64,000 nt of DNA. Origin: Lachnospiraceae bacterium UBA7076. Its GTDB lineage: Bacteria > Bacillota > Clostridia > Lachnospirales > Lachnospiraceae. The position numbers and the translations under genes were made by a program. Positions within the stretch are counted from its first letter, which is position 1. Each line of letters opens with the position of its first letter. Below the pieces are notes generated by a model. The model was given only the letters and a program-made list of their open reading frames with translations. It had not been told where the DNA came from and did no database searches. The DNA is taken from NCBI GenBank assembly GCA_002493625.1, contig DKZK01000041.1, positions 1 to 64,000 on the forward strand, read 5' to 3'. Of the stretch, positions 46,374-54,499 are shown piece after piece.

Positions 46374-46788
46374 ATTCTCAACCCTCTTTCTTTGAACATC
46401 AGCCATTCCATATTATCAATGGCTGCGTCCTAATTATACAAAAAAGCGTCGGGCATTACAATTTTATTTTTCCATTACACTTTTTAAAAAGCATTTAAAT
46501 GACATTTATTGACAATATAATACCAGGGTGCTATATTCAATCCATAAGTATATGGCTGTTGCAATATGGAATTTAAAATTCTTTATTGTGACAGCATCAA
46601 TTCTAAGATATTATTTTACAAAATGCAGCTATACGGTGGAAAATTAATATAGAGGGGAGGATATTAAGGGACGAACTGTCTTTGACACTGTAAAAATGCG
46701 CAGATACATCGACAATAGTCTGTTCAGACTAATAATTCCATCGATATATATTTAATAAAATATAAAATACAAAGGGGAGATTTTTAAT
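46374..46788 (+). other. 415-nt intergenic region with promoter and hairpins
   Basis: The gap contains, in order: the GGAATGGCTGAT leader of the minus gene; a 21-nt string, starting CAATTTTATTTTTCCATTAC (46459-46479), repeated at 48741-48761; a plus-strand promoter (46509-46537); a hairpin GCTGTTGCAATATGGAATTT / AAATTCTTTATTGTGACAGC (46555-46595) of the family 1 type that could attenuate transcription; and a second small hairpin, AGTCTG/CAGACT (46717-46730). No coding frame was found. Confidence 0.6.
46509..46537 (+). promoter_or_regulatory. Sigma-70 type promoter
   Basis: TTGACA, 17 nt, TATATT: nearly ideal. It lies about 250 nt before the exported hypothetical gene, leaving a long leader with two hairpins. 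Confidence 0.7.
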
Positions 46789-47172
46789 ATGAAAAAAAAC
46801 ACGTTCAAGAAAAAAATAATGGTAGCTATGATGGCAATGCTTATGGCTGTAAGCATGGTATGTGTGAAGGCGGATGCGGAGACTGTTGGAACCGGGATGC
46901 GCGAGTCCATAACGGCATATACATTGTATGTCAGGGAAAATGAAAATACTAATCTGCTTGGGACAATGCGTATGACAATTCATTCTTCATATGTTCAAAA
47001 TAAGTTTACGGCGGCAAGAGATTGCGGATTGGTAACAGTAACCGTATCCGAGAGAGCTTCTGATTTTGTAATGGATTCCATACAGTCATTGAAAGATGGT
47101 TATTCTATTGAGTTAACGAAATATGCAAAAAAACCAAGTAAAGTATATGGGGCGTGTACGGTAAATTATTAA
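46789..47172 (+). CDS. Exported hypothetical protein
   Basis: I do not recognise a family. The 127-residue product has a clear signal peptide (basic MKKNTFKKK, then MVAMMAMLMAVSMVCV and a likely cleavage after KADA). The mature part is about 98 residues, with a beta-rich pattern ending KPSKVYGACTVNY. AAGGGGAGA precedes the ATG. A hairpin terminator follows at 47185-47237. Confidence 0.7.
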   Translation: MKKNTFKKKIMVAMMAMLMAVSMVCVKADAETVGTGMRESITAYTLYVRENENTNLLGTMRMTIHSSYVQNKFTAARDCGLVTVTVSERASDFVMDSIQSLKDGYSIELTKYAKKPSKVYGACTVNY

Positions 47173-47184
47173 ATTTATAAGGTG

Positions 47185-47237
47185 GGAATGGCTGCCGCAT
47201 TAAGAATATTTATATTGCGTCAGCTCATTCCTGCTTT
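47185..47237 (+). terminator. Intrinsic terminator
   Basis: Arms GGAATGGCTGCCGCA and TGCGTCAGCTCATTCC pair with one bulge, followed by TGCTTTTTG, just after the exported hypothetical gene. Confidence 0.75.
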
Positions 47238-47386
47238 TTGTTTTCGACAGGCGTATGTAGTATGTCCGATGGCAAAGCCGCCGGGACATGGCGTCAGCCC
47301 ATGAGTTCTCGATTTACAAAGTAAATCGCAACATATGTCGAAAACAAGTTTGGAATGGGTTGATGTTCAGGATAAAGGAGAAAAGT

Positions 47387-48685
47387 ATGAAACGAATAAT
47401 AAAATATTGTGTCTGTCTGCTTGTTACAGTTGCTTTGGCGGTTGGGATATTTATAGCAGTAAAGCTGAATCAAAAATTTCCGGATAAAATTGTGTACAGC
47501 GGATATCAAGCATTTAGTGAGGATGGAATGTATTATGTGAAAGAAGAACGCTTATATTTTATGGATAATGCTACGGGGGAAAAGTCGGTAGTCTGTAACC
47601 GGGCAAACTGTGAACACAATGATAGTACATGTAATGCTTATATTCCGGGGATGGGAATCAGAATATTGGTTTATGGGCATTACATATATATATCGTATTT
47701 TGATAGTGACACTTTTACGAATGAAGCAGGAGAAACGTTCTATGAGGGTGATATTAAATTAATAAGGACAGGCATCAACGGAGAGGGAAGGAAGGAAATT
47801 TATGCGGCAGATTCCGGCGCAGTTTTAAATATGATGGCTATGGGGGATACAATATACTTTGCGGCATACACTTTTAATGGAGAATTTCAGGTGAACAAAT
47901 ATGATAGTGATTGTGCCATATATGCATACAATATCCGCTGGAATAAATTAAAATGCATAAAGAAGTATCCTCATACGGAAGGAATAACCTCGGAAGGGGT
48001 AGAAATTATCGGAATCAGCGATAAGGGCACGTTATATATTGAGCGTGATTATACGGAAGGTGATCCTCTTGTAGAATTTACTGTTGAAGAAGTTGGAGAT
48101 ATTGAAGATATAAATGAAATAGCAAAGAGCAAAATGACGGCAATAAGAGTGCACAAAATAGAGGAAATAAATATAAAAACAGGAGATTCGGACCTGCTTA
48201 GAACCATTGAACAAGATTATCCCTATTTTTTTGCACACAAAAATAAGAGATATTTGCAGATTACGGATTTTGAAACGGACATGCTTACGATGTGGGAGTG
48301 TGATGACCGTTTTACTGAGAAAAAGGAACTGTTTACTGCTGAGGATGCAGGAATCAACTGGCTTGGCGGATATATGCATGTAGTAGCTTCGGAGTATCTC
48401 AAGGCGCTGTATGATTGTGAGGAGGACCGATGGTATATAGCAAAGACGTCCTTTACGCAGGAGGGAACCTATATACCGGATACAAAGAAGGTAGACCGCG
48501 ATAAAAATATTATTTATATAGATGCAACGGACTATACCGGCTATAAGGCAGGCGATCTACTGCCGGGCGACATAAGCAATTATGCGGTAAGAGACTGGAG
48601 CGTATTTCTTGAAGAAAATTATATCCCTTACGAGGATTTGACAGAGGAGCAGCTAAAAAGCCTGACATGGATTGATATTAAGTAG
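47387..48685 (+). CDS. Membrane-anchored beta-propeller-like protein with Cys-His motif
   Basis: ATG 47387 with AAAGGAG upstream gives 432 residues. One N-terminal membrane segment (ICVCLL-type, about 5-23) leads to an extracellular domain. Near the start it carries CNRANCEHNDSTCNAY (C-x3-C-x-H-x4-C), a motif I associate with clostridial DUF5050-like propeller proteins. Repeated strand patterns follow (GMYYVKEERLYFMDN, GDTIYFAAYTFNG, KGTLYIERDY), consistent with a six- or seven-bladed propeller. Ligand and function are unknown. The Cys/His cluster could bind metal or form disulfides. Confidence 0.65.
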   Translation: MKRIIKYCVCLLVTVALAVGIFIAVKLNQKFPDKIVYSGYQAFSEDGMYYVKEERLYFMDNATGEKSVVCNRANCEHNDSTCNAYIPGMGIRILVYGHYIYISYFDSDTFTNEAGETFYEGDIKLIRTGINGEGRKEIYAADSGAVLNMMAMGDTIYFAAYTFNGEFQVNKYDSDCAIYAYNIRWNKLKCIKKYPHTEGITSEGVEIIGISDKGTLYIERDYTEGDPLVEFTVEEVGDIEDINEIAKSKMTAIRVHKIEEINIKTGDSDLLRTIEQDYPYFFAHKNKRYLQITDFETDMLTMWECDDRFTEKKELFTAEDAGINWLGGYMHVVASEYLKALYDCEEDRWYIAKTSFTQEGTYIPDTKKVDRDKNIIYIDATDYTGYKAGDLLPGDISNYAVRDWSVFLEENYIPYEDLTEEQLKSLTWIDIK

Positions 48686-48765
48686 AAGGCGGAACTACTT
48701 AGGATAGTGCCTTCGTCTTTTGACTTAAAAAGCTTAAAAGCAATTTTATTTTTCCATTACATGAG

Positions 48766-48794
48766 TTGAATATTATTTTTATTTAAAGTATAAT
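48766..48794 (+). promoter_or_regulatory. Sigma-70 type promoter of the Gfo/Idh/MocA gene
   Basis: TTGAAT, 17 nt, TATAAT, 34 nt before the ATG. The repeated 21-nt string (48741-48761) lies directly upstream of the -35. Confidence 0.75.
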
Positions 48795-48828
48795 GTAGGA
48801 TAGTTTTTAAGTTGAAAGGATAGTTTTT

Positions 48829-49809
48829 ATGATTAGATTTAAGGTTGGAATTTTAGGCGCCGGCAACATTGCCGGCAAGGTTGCAGATACATTAGAAAAA
48901 TTAGATGGTATGGAAGCATATGCCGTAGGTTCAAGAGATATAGAAAAGGCAGAAGCTTTCGGTGAAAAGTATAATATATTTAAACGATATGGTTCATACG
49001 AGGAGCTTGTAAATGATTCTGAGGTTGAGCTTATTTACATCGCAACCCCAAACTCGCTTCACGCAGAACACGCCCGCCTTGCCCTGAATGCAGGCAAGCC
49101 GGTTCTGGTTGAAAAGCCTTTTTCCTACAATGCGAAAACCACAGAAGAAATTTTAACCCTTGCAAAGGAAAAAAATTTATATGCGGCAGAAGCCATGTGG
49201 ATACGTTCACTGCCCATATATCTCCGACTGCTTTACAATTTAAAGCTGGGCGTTATCGGAGACGTTCATCATGTTACATGCAGTATCGGCTATAAGGTTT
49301 TTGATAAGGAACGTATAAAGGATCCTGCACTTGGTGGCGGCGCCCTGCTTGATTTATGTGTATATCCCATAAATATGCTTCAGATGATTTTCGGCACGCT
49401 TCCGGCATCAGTTATTTCAGAATGCGCCAAGCTTCCAACTGATGTGGATGCGCAGGAGGTTTTGCAGCTTCGATTCGGAACGGGACAGACTGCTTCCGTC
49501 TTTGCAACCGTCATGTATAACGCTGACAATAATGCAGTTATATATGGTGACCGTGGCTATGTCCTGCTTGACAATATTAACTGCCCTACAGGCTTCCGTG
49601 TTTATAACGGTGACGGACAGCTTATTGATGATACAAAACTCCCTGAAAAACAAATATCAGGATATGAGTTTGAATTTCTTACTGCCAGAGACAATATAAT
49701 TATAGGAAAAATTGAAGACCCTTACCAGCCACAGGAGCTTTTGATAAATACAATGAAGTTTCTTGATTATTTAAGAGATACGTGGAAAATAAAGTTTCCG
49801 ATGGAATAA
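48829..49809 (+). CDS. Gfo/Idh/MocA family oxidoreductase
   Basis: The 326-residue enzyme has an N-terminal Rossmann domain (VGILGAGNIAGKVADTLEKL), IATPNSLHAEHARLAL and the signature VEKPFSYNAKTTEEI with the catalytic Lys. The C-terminal alpha/beta domain has GGGALLDLCVYPINMLQMIF. Members oxidise or reduce sugars, inositols or their derivatives with NAD(P). This variety resembles the dimeric dihydrodiol/1,5-anhydrofructose branch. The substrate cannot be assigned. It is a single-gene unit. Confidence 0.88.
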   Translation: MIRFKVGILGAGNIAGKVADTLEKLDGMEAYAVGSRDIEKAEAFGEKYNIFKRYGSYEELVNDSEVELIYIATPNSLHAEHARLALNAGKPVLVEKPFSYNAKTTEEILTLAKEKNLYAAEAMWIRSLPIYLRLLYNLKLGVIGDVHHVTCSIGYKVFDKERIKDPALGGGALLDLCVYPINMLQMIFGTLPASVISECAKLPTDVDAQEVLQLRFGTGQTASVFATVMYNADNNAVIYGDRGYVLLDNINCPTGFRVYNGDGQLIDDTKLPEKQISGYEFEFLTARDNIIIGKIEDPYQPQELLINTMKFLDYLRDTWKIKFPME

Positions 49810-49810
49810 A

Positions 49811-50096
49811 AATACAGGACTGTCGCTTTCGCTCTTTTCAGGCGTAATGGTACTAAAAATTGCCCATCTGACATGGCTGTGTAATAACTGAAAACCACTT
49901 GAGGACGTTGGTACTTGAGCCAGCTTTCAGATGTATATATAGCAAGAAAAACACGCTTTCGCTTAACGTTTTTCTTGCTATATATACATCTGAAGACTGG
50001 CTCTTAGTACCATTACGTCGGAAATGAGCAAAAGCGGGTTTTCAGTTATTATACAAGCTATTGCCGGATGGGCAATTTAGTACTGACGTTTTTACA
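49811..50096. repeat. Mosaic palindromic element, family 2 (copy iii)
   Basis: Modules run M3 (GTACTAAAAATTGCC), M2 (GTGTAATAACTGAAAACC at 49879-49896), M1 (TTGAGGACGTTGGTACTTGA), then a central hairpin with arms starting TTTCAGATGTATATATAGCA around ACGCTTTCGCTTAAC. Complementary M3', M2' (50037-50054) and M1' run into the aroD stop codon. It lies between convergent genes. Confidence 0.85.
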
Positions 50097-50868
50097 CGCA
50101 ATATCTTTCAATGTCGTCCATCATTCTTTTTAAATCCGGCACAGGTATCTGTCCCGGCGCGGAAGCCTGCCCCAGTGTCCCGAAGGTTATGTCGCTTCCG
50201 TAAAGCGCTCCCGATACTCTTGTTATTGCACCAATCGCTCCCATGGAAATTGCAACAATGGGTACATCAAGCTTTTCTTTTGTGTACGTTGCTGCTTCCA
50301 TAAGTCTGTGTACGTCATGTATGTTTTCCGGCATGACGGCAATTTTTACTATGTCAGCGCCCATATTTTTCATGGCGATAAGCTTCCCTGTCATAAATTC
50401 CTGCTCCGGAGTTACGTCAAAATTATGATATGACATAATTATTTTAACGGCATTATCATGCGCCAGCTCTACAAGCTCCCTTTTTGACGAATTTCCGTCA
50501 GAAAGCTCAACATCCACAATATCCGCAAGCTTATTTGATATTACCAGTCTGTTTACCCCGTCAATGTCCGTAATTTCAGACGGCAGTTTTTGACCGCCCT
50601 CTTTTTCGCTTCTTATGGTAAAAAGCACTATTTTTCCCGACAGTTCACGCTGTACTGCCGTCATAAGCCTTTTTACCTCGTCAGGGCTTCCAAGTCCATG
50701 AAAATAATCAGCCCTTATTTCAACCATGTCAATCAACTGATTATTTTGTGAGACATTAATGAGGTTTATCTGACATAATATTTCTTCCTCTGTGCGCCCC
50801 ATAACGGGCACACAGATTTTCGGACTTCCCTCGCCGATTTTTTTTCCTTTTATCTCAACAAAACTCAT
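50092..50868 (-). CDS. aroD: Type I 3-dehydroquinate dehydratase
   Basis: The 258-residue TIM-barrel enzyme has the family elements MVEIRADYFHG, MSYHNFDVTPE (catalytic His), KIAVMPENIHD (Schiff-base Lys) and the C-terminal ISMGAIGAITRVSGALYGSD with FGTLGQASAPGQIPV. It removes water from 3-dehydroquinate in the shikimate pathway. No other aro gene is adjacent. It sits 13 nt downstream of the repeat-rich membrane protein and may be co-transcribed with it. The stop lies at the edge of a palindromic element. Confidence 0.93.
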   Translation of the reverse strand: MSFVEIKGKKIGEGSPKICVPVMGRTEEEILCQINLINVSQNNQLIDMVEIRADYFHGLGSPDEVKRLMTAVQRELSGKIVLFTIRSEKEGGQKLPSEITDIDGVNRLVISNKLADIVDVELSDGNSSKRELVELAHDNAVKIIMSYHNFDVTPEQEFMTGKLIAMKNMGADIVKIAVMPENIHDVHRLMEAATYTKEKLDVPIVAISMGAIGAITRVSGALYGSDITFGTLGQASAPGQIPVPDLKRMMDDIERYCV

Positions 50869-50881
50869 GACACATCAACCC

Positions 50882-53389
50882 TTACTGAACAAGCTCAAAA
50901 TTTTTATCCAATAATGCCTCGCCAAGCTCCGCCGAGGTTACATCATGTCCATTTACACTTACTTCAGCTATAATACATGCGCCATTGCCTAAATCCTTGG
51001 CATAAATAGACTTTACGGTATAACTGTTTGCGTCCGTTCCTCTTTTTGAAAATGAATAATAAACCTTAGAGCCATCGGATAAAGTAAGCCCGGAATCAAG
51101 CTCATCCACAGCGCCCGCATCATTTGCCGTATCCTCGTCATAATAAAAATATAATTTTACAAGCTCCTCCGCCGTCATATCTTCATATATGGAATAGACC
51201 GCCTCATATTCAAAATTATCATCTTCAAAGACCACATAGTAAGCGCCCTCATATGTGCACTTAAGCCCTGGCAGACTTTCAAGAATATGAACCCTGACAT
51301 CTCCATCCTCTATTATCATATCACCCTGAGGGTTTGTCACTTCAGGTCCGGTAGCCCCCGGATCAGTATCCCACGGCTCAGCAGGCACCGGATCGATAGT
51401 ATAAATATAAGAAAAAATTTCATTCTTTATAACCTTCTGCATCCACTTTGTAATCAAATCAATATTTTCATCTAAGATACTCTCAAATTCAGTTTCCGTA
51501 AGCGTTGCGAGCTCATACACCTTCTTGCTGCTGTCATATTTTTTCGGAGTATTTGCAGATGTATCAACAACACATTCCATATTCATTTTCACGGTTTCGT
51601 CATCTACGGTAAGCAATATTTCATCAACATCAATCTTATAGGATATTCCCTTATTTATATCCATAAGCTTTCCGGAAATGCTGAGCTTCACATCATCTAT
51701 ACCGTCGCCCATTGTTATGTCCGCTGTAAATGAGTTGTCAGCCTTGTTAAATCTGCTTTCACCATCGGCAGAAAAAATATTGTCTCCGTTATCAAGAATG
51801 CCAAAATTAAATATAACATTTTTGGCAGCGTCCGTATTATCGACTGTAGAGTTATATACAAGCTCTACTGTCTCTCCATCTGCTGATACTGCCAGCTTGC
51901 CATTTGCATTTCCCTTCAAATCATGGGCTTCAAAAGAATACTCCAATGTCTCACCCATAAGATTAAAGCTCAATGCTCCCTGAACATCATTGTCATCCAT
52001 ATCGAGGAAAAAGTCGTATGACATGCTCACACCGTAAAGTGAAATCTGGTCTGCGGATGTAATCTTAACTACCTTTTTATCCTTAATATATACCTTTACA
52101 ACAAAATCTCCGCTTATAAGTGAAGGTATCATTGCCTGAACCTGTGTTATGGTTGCGTCAAAGGTTGCATAATCCATTCCCGAATTTTCAAGAAGGGACG
52201 GGTCGTCTGCATATGTCTGCTTTACCCCATCAAAAATGGAAACAAATGCATTTTCAATGTTTTCTTCCTTTAAAGTAACCGTATATTCCTTTGCAGTAAC
52301 CGTTTTTCCATTTACATCAATCTTGGCGTTTCCCTGCTTTTTAAACTCTGCCTTATCCCACAGCTCCTCAACGGCACTGACATATCCGGAATTAATATCC
52401 ATCGCATCTTCATCGGAAGAATCATTGTCAAAGTAATCCAGCTGTAAAGCGCCGCTCATGGCAATTACCTGTGCATCATCCAGCTCATCACCTAAAAACG
52501 AACTGCACAGAGCTCCCAGAGGGTCGTCATTGGGAACCATAAAATAACCGTCAATAATATCCTCAAGCTCCACATAGGTATTCGTCTCATCGCCAAAGAG
52601 GTTGACCTTCATAAGAGTGTCGCCGTACGCAAGTGTCTCTATGGAATATTCAATCAGCTTATCAACAGGATTATAAACCTCGTCAATTACAAGATTCATG
52701 TTGAAATCCGTACCCGCTGCCTCAACAATGCCAAAATCCACATGCATCGTTCCGCCGCTTTCCTGAAGCTTGTTCTGAATATCCGATAAACCCAGAACAT
52801 CATCAAGATAAACATCTTCCATTTCGACATTAAGCGTTGCTTCAAAGGCATCTATAACAACCTCTTTATCCGTCTTAAAAAGCTTTGGTATAAATATAAC
52901 ACCGCAGACGATTGCGGCAACGACAGCAATTCCGCCGCATATAATTCCTGCAAGCTTTCCGCCTGTCATTGGCTTTTTAACCTTTGGCGGCTTCGGCGGC
53001 TTTCCGCCTCCATTGCCTGCGTTTACAGGTGATGCCTGAGGTATCTGTTGGTTCATGCCAAATTGCGCCTGCTGTCCATTCATCTGCTGATTCATGTCAG
53101 GCTGTGTCTGTTGTCCATACATCTGCTGACCCATGTCAGGCTGTGGCATTCCATACGCTTCAGGCTGAACGGTATCGGGCTGCGGAATTTCAGGCTGCGT
53201 CTGCTGTCCATACGTCTGCTGACCCATGTCAGGCTGCGGCATTCCATACGGTTCAGGCTGAACGGTATCGGTCTGCGGAATTTCAGGCTGCGTCTGCTGT
53301 CCATACGTCTGCTGGTTCATGTCAGGCTGCGCCGTTTCAGGATTTGGAGTTGCCTGTTCCGGAATACCGTTGTTATAATTATTATCCAT
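50882..53389 (-). CDS. Large membrane-anchored protein with Gln/Pro-rich tandem repeats
   Basis: The 835-residue product has three regions. Residues 1-135 are low-complexity, built from near-identical units of about 31 residues (QPDMGQQTYGQQTQPEIPQ, DTVQPEAYGMP) plus a GGGKPPKPPKVKKP linker. One membrane helix (about 147-170, LAGIICGGIAVVAAIVCGVI) follows. Residues 170-835 are an extracellular beta-rich part with repeated strands (VDFGIVEAAGTDFNMNLVID, GKLAVSADGETVELVYNS) and an Asp/Asn-rich composition. I recognise the architecture as a common clostridial surface lipoprotein-like type but not a named function. The encoding DNA repeats at about 53080-53320. Confidence 0.7.
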   Translation of the reverse strand: MDNNYNNGIPEQATPNPETAQPDMNQQTYGQQTQPEIPQTDTVQPEPYGMPQPDMGQQTYGQQTQPEIPQPDTVQPEAYGMPQPDMGQQMYGQQTQPDMNQQMNGQQAQFGMNQQIPQASPVNAGNGGGKPPKPPKVKKPMTGGKLAGIICGGIAVVAAIVCGVIFIPKLFKTDKEVVIDAFEATLNVEMEDVYLDDVLGLSDIQNKLQESGGTMHVDFGIVEAAGTDFNMNLVIDEVYNPVDKLIEYSIETLAYGDTLMKVNLFGDETNTYVELEDIIDGYFMVPNDDPLGALCSSFLGDELDDAQVIAMSGALQLDYFDNDSSDEDAMDINSGYVSAVEELWDKAEFKKQGNAKIDVNGKTVTAKEYTVTLKEENIENAFVSIFDGVKQTYADDPSLLENSGMDYATFDATITQVQAMIPSLISGDFVVKVYIKDKKVVKITSADQISLYGVSMSYDFFLDMDDNDVQGALSFNLMGETLEYSFEAHDLKGNANGKLAVSADGETVELVYNSTVDNTDAAKNVIFNFGILDNGDNIFSADGESRFNKADNSFTADITMGDGIDDVKLSISGKLMDINKGISYKIDVDEILLTVDDETVKMNMECVVDTSANTPKKYDSSKKVYELATLTETEFESILDENIDLITKWMQKVIKNEIFSYIYTIDPVPAEPWDTDPGATGPEVTNPQGDMIIEDGDVRVHILESLPGLKCTYEGAYYVVFEDDNFEYEAVYSIYEDMTAEELVKLYFYYDEDTANDAGAVDELDSGLTLSDGSKVYYSFSKRGTDANSYTVKSIYAKDLGNGACIIAEVSVNGHDVTSAELGEALLDKNFELVQ

Positions 53390-53403
53390 TCTATCTCTCC
53401 TTC

Positions 53404-54480
53404 TTAATAAACCTTAGCTTCCTCCTCCTTATTGAGAACTCTAAGGGCACCCTGTGCAAGAGCAAGAAGCTCATCTTCTCCTGCATATACGGTAACGTCT
53501 GCAATAAATGATACCATTTCTTTTATTCTGCCTGTTGTGTATGCGGAGTATGCAATACCGCCTGTAAGTATAATCTGGTCTACCTTGCCTGCAAGAACTG
53601 CTGCCTGCGCTCCTATGTCCTTGCAAACCTGATAGGAAAATGCATCGAGAACAAGCTTTGCATTTTCATCCTTTTTATTAAATGCAAGGTCCTCAACGTC
53701 CCTTGCGTCATTTGTTCCAAGGTAGGCGTTGTAGCCGCCTTTTCCCACAAGCTGCTTAATCATTTCCTTCTCTGTGTACTTTCCGGAATAGCAGAGCTTT
53801 ACAAGCTCACCGTTTGGAACTCCGCCGACTCTCTCCGGTGAAAATGCGCCGTCACCGTCAAGGGCGTTGAATACGTCAATAACCCTTCCGTTCTTATGGG
53901 CTCCCACGGACACGCCGCCACCCATGTGAACTACGATAAGGTTAAGATCCTCATACTTCTTGCCAACCTCCTTTGCATATCTCTTTGCAACTGCCTTCTG
54001 GTTCAGCGCATGAAATATGCTTGTTCTCGGAAGCTCCGGATGTCCGGAAAGCCTTGCAACGTCCTGAAGTTCGTCAACAACTACAGGGTCTACAATAAAG
54101 GAAGGGATTCCAAGCTCGTCTGCTATTTCCTTTGCAATAAGACCTCCGAGATTTGATGCATGCTCTCCTCTCTTTGCCTCTGTCAGATCCTTTATAAGCT
54201 CATCCGATATAGCGTATGTTCCTCCCGGAATCGGCTTTAAAAGTCCGCCGCGTCCTACAACCACATCAAGGGTTTTAATATCAAAATTCTTTTCTGCAAG
54301 TACATTTGTAATAACCTCCTTGCGGAAATCCTTTTGCGCAACAACGCTGTCATACTGTGAGATAACCTCTGTTGCATGTCTTAAGGTCTCCTCAAAAAGT
54401 AATGTCTCATCTTCAAACACACCAATTTTTGTTGATGTTGAACCCGGATTAATAATAAGTGATTTATATCCCATTTTCAT
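53404..54480 (-). CDS. buk: Butyrate kinase
   Basis: The 358-residue ASKHA-fold kinase has the N-terminal IINPGSTSTKIGVFEDE, VVVGRGGLLKPIPGGTY, IVVHMGGGVSVGAHKNGRV, ALDGDGAFSPERVGGVP and IILTGGIAYS. It forms butyrate and ATP from butyryl phosphate, the last step of butyrate fermentation by the kinase route. It follows ptb by 19 nt, so the two are co-transcribed. Acetate kinase is longer and lacks the PIPGGTY segment. Confidence 0.95.
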   Translation of the reverse strand: MKMGYKSLIINPGSTSTKIGVFEDETLLFEETLRHATEVISQYDSVVAQKDFRKEVITNVLAEKNFDIKTLDVVVGRGGLLKPIPGGTYAISDELIKDLTEAKRGEHASNLGGLIAKEIADELGIPSFIVDPVVVDELQDVARLSGHPELPRTSIFHALNQKAVAKRYAKEVGKKYEDLNLIVVHMGGGVSVGAHKNGRVIDVFNALDGDGAFSPERVGGVPNGELVKLCYSGKYTEKEMIKQLVGKGGYNAYLGTNDARDVEDLAFNKKDENAKLVLDAFSYQVCKDIGAQAAVLAGKVDQIILTGGIAYSAYTTGRIKEMVSFIADVTVYAGEDELLALAQGALRVLNKEEEAKVY

Positions 54481-54499
54481 AGTTCCTTTCTATTATTAT

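Noticed and set aside
53080..53330. CRISPR-like repeat array
   Set aside because: The repeats are in frame, contiguous without unique spacers, and encode a Gln/Pro-rich protein segment.
52984..53511. Plus-strand frame of 175 codons with repeats
   Set aside because: It is the antisense reading of the tandem repeat tract in the 835-residue protein; its periodic ADPCQA pattern mirrors that repeat.
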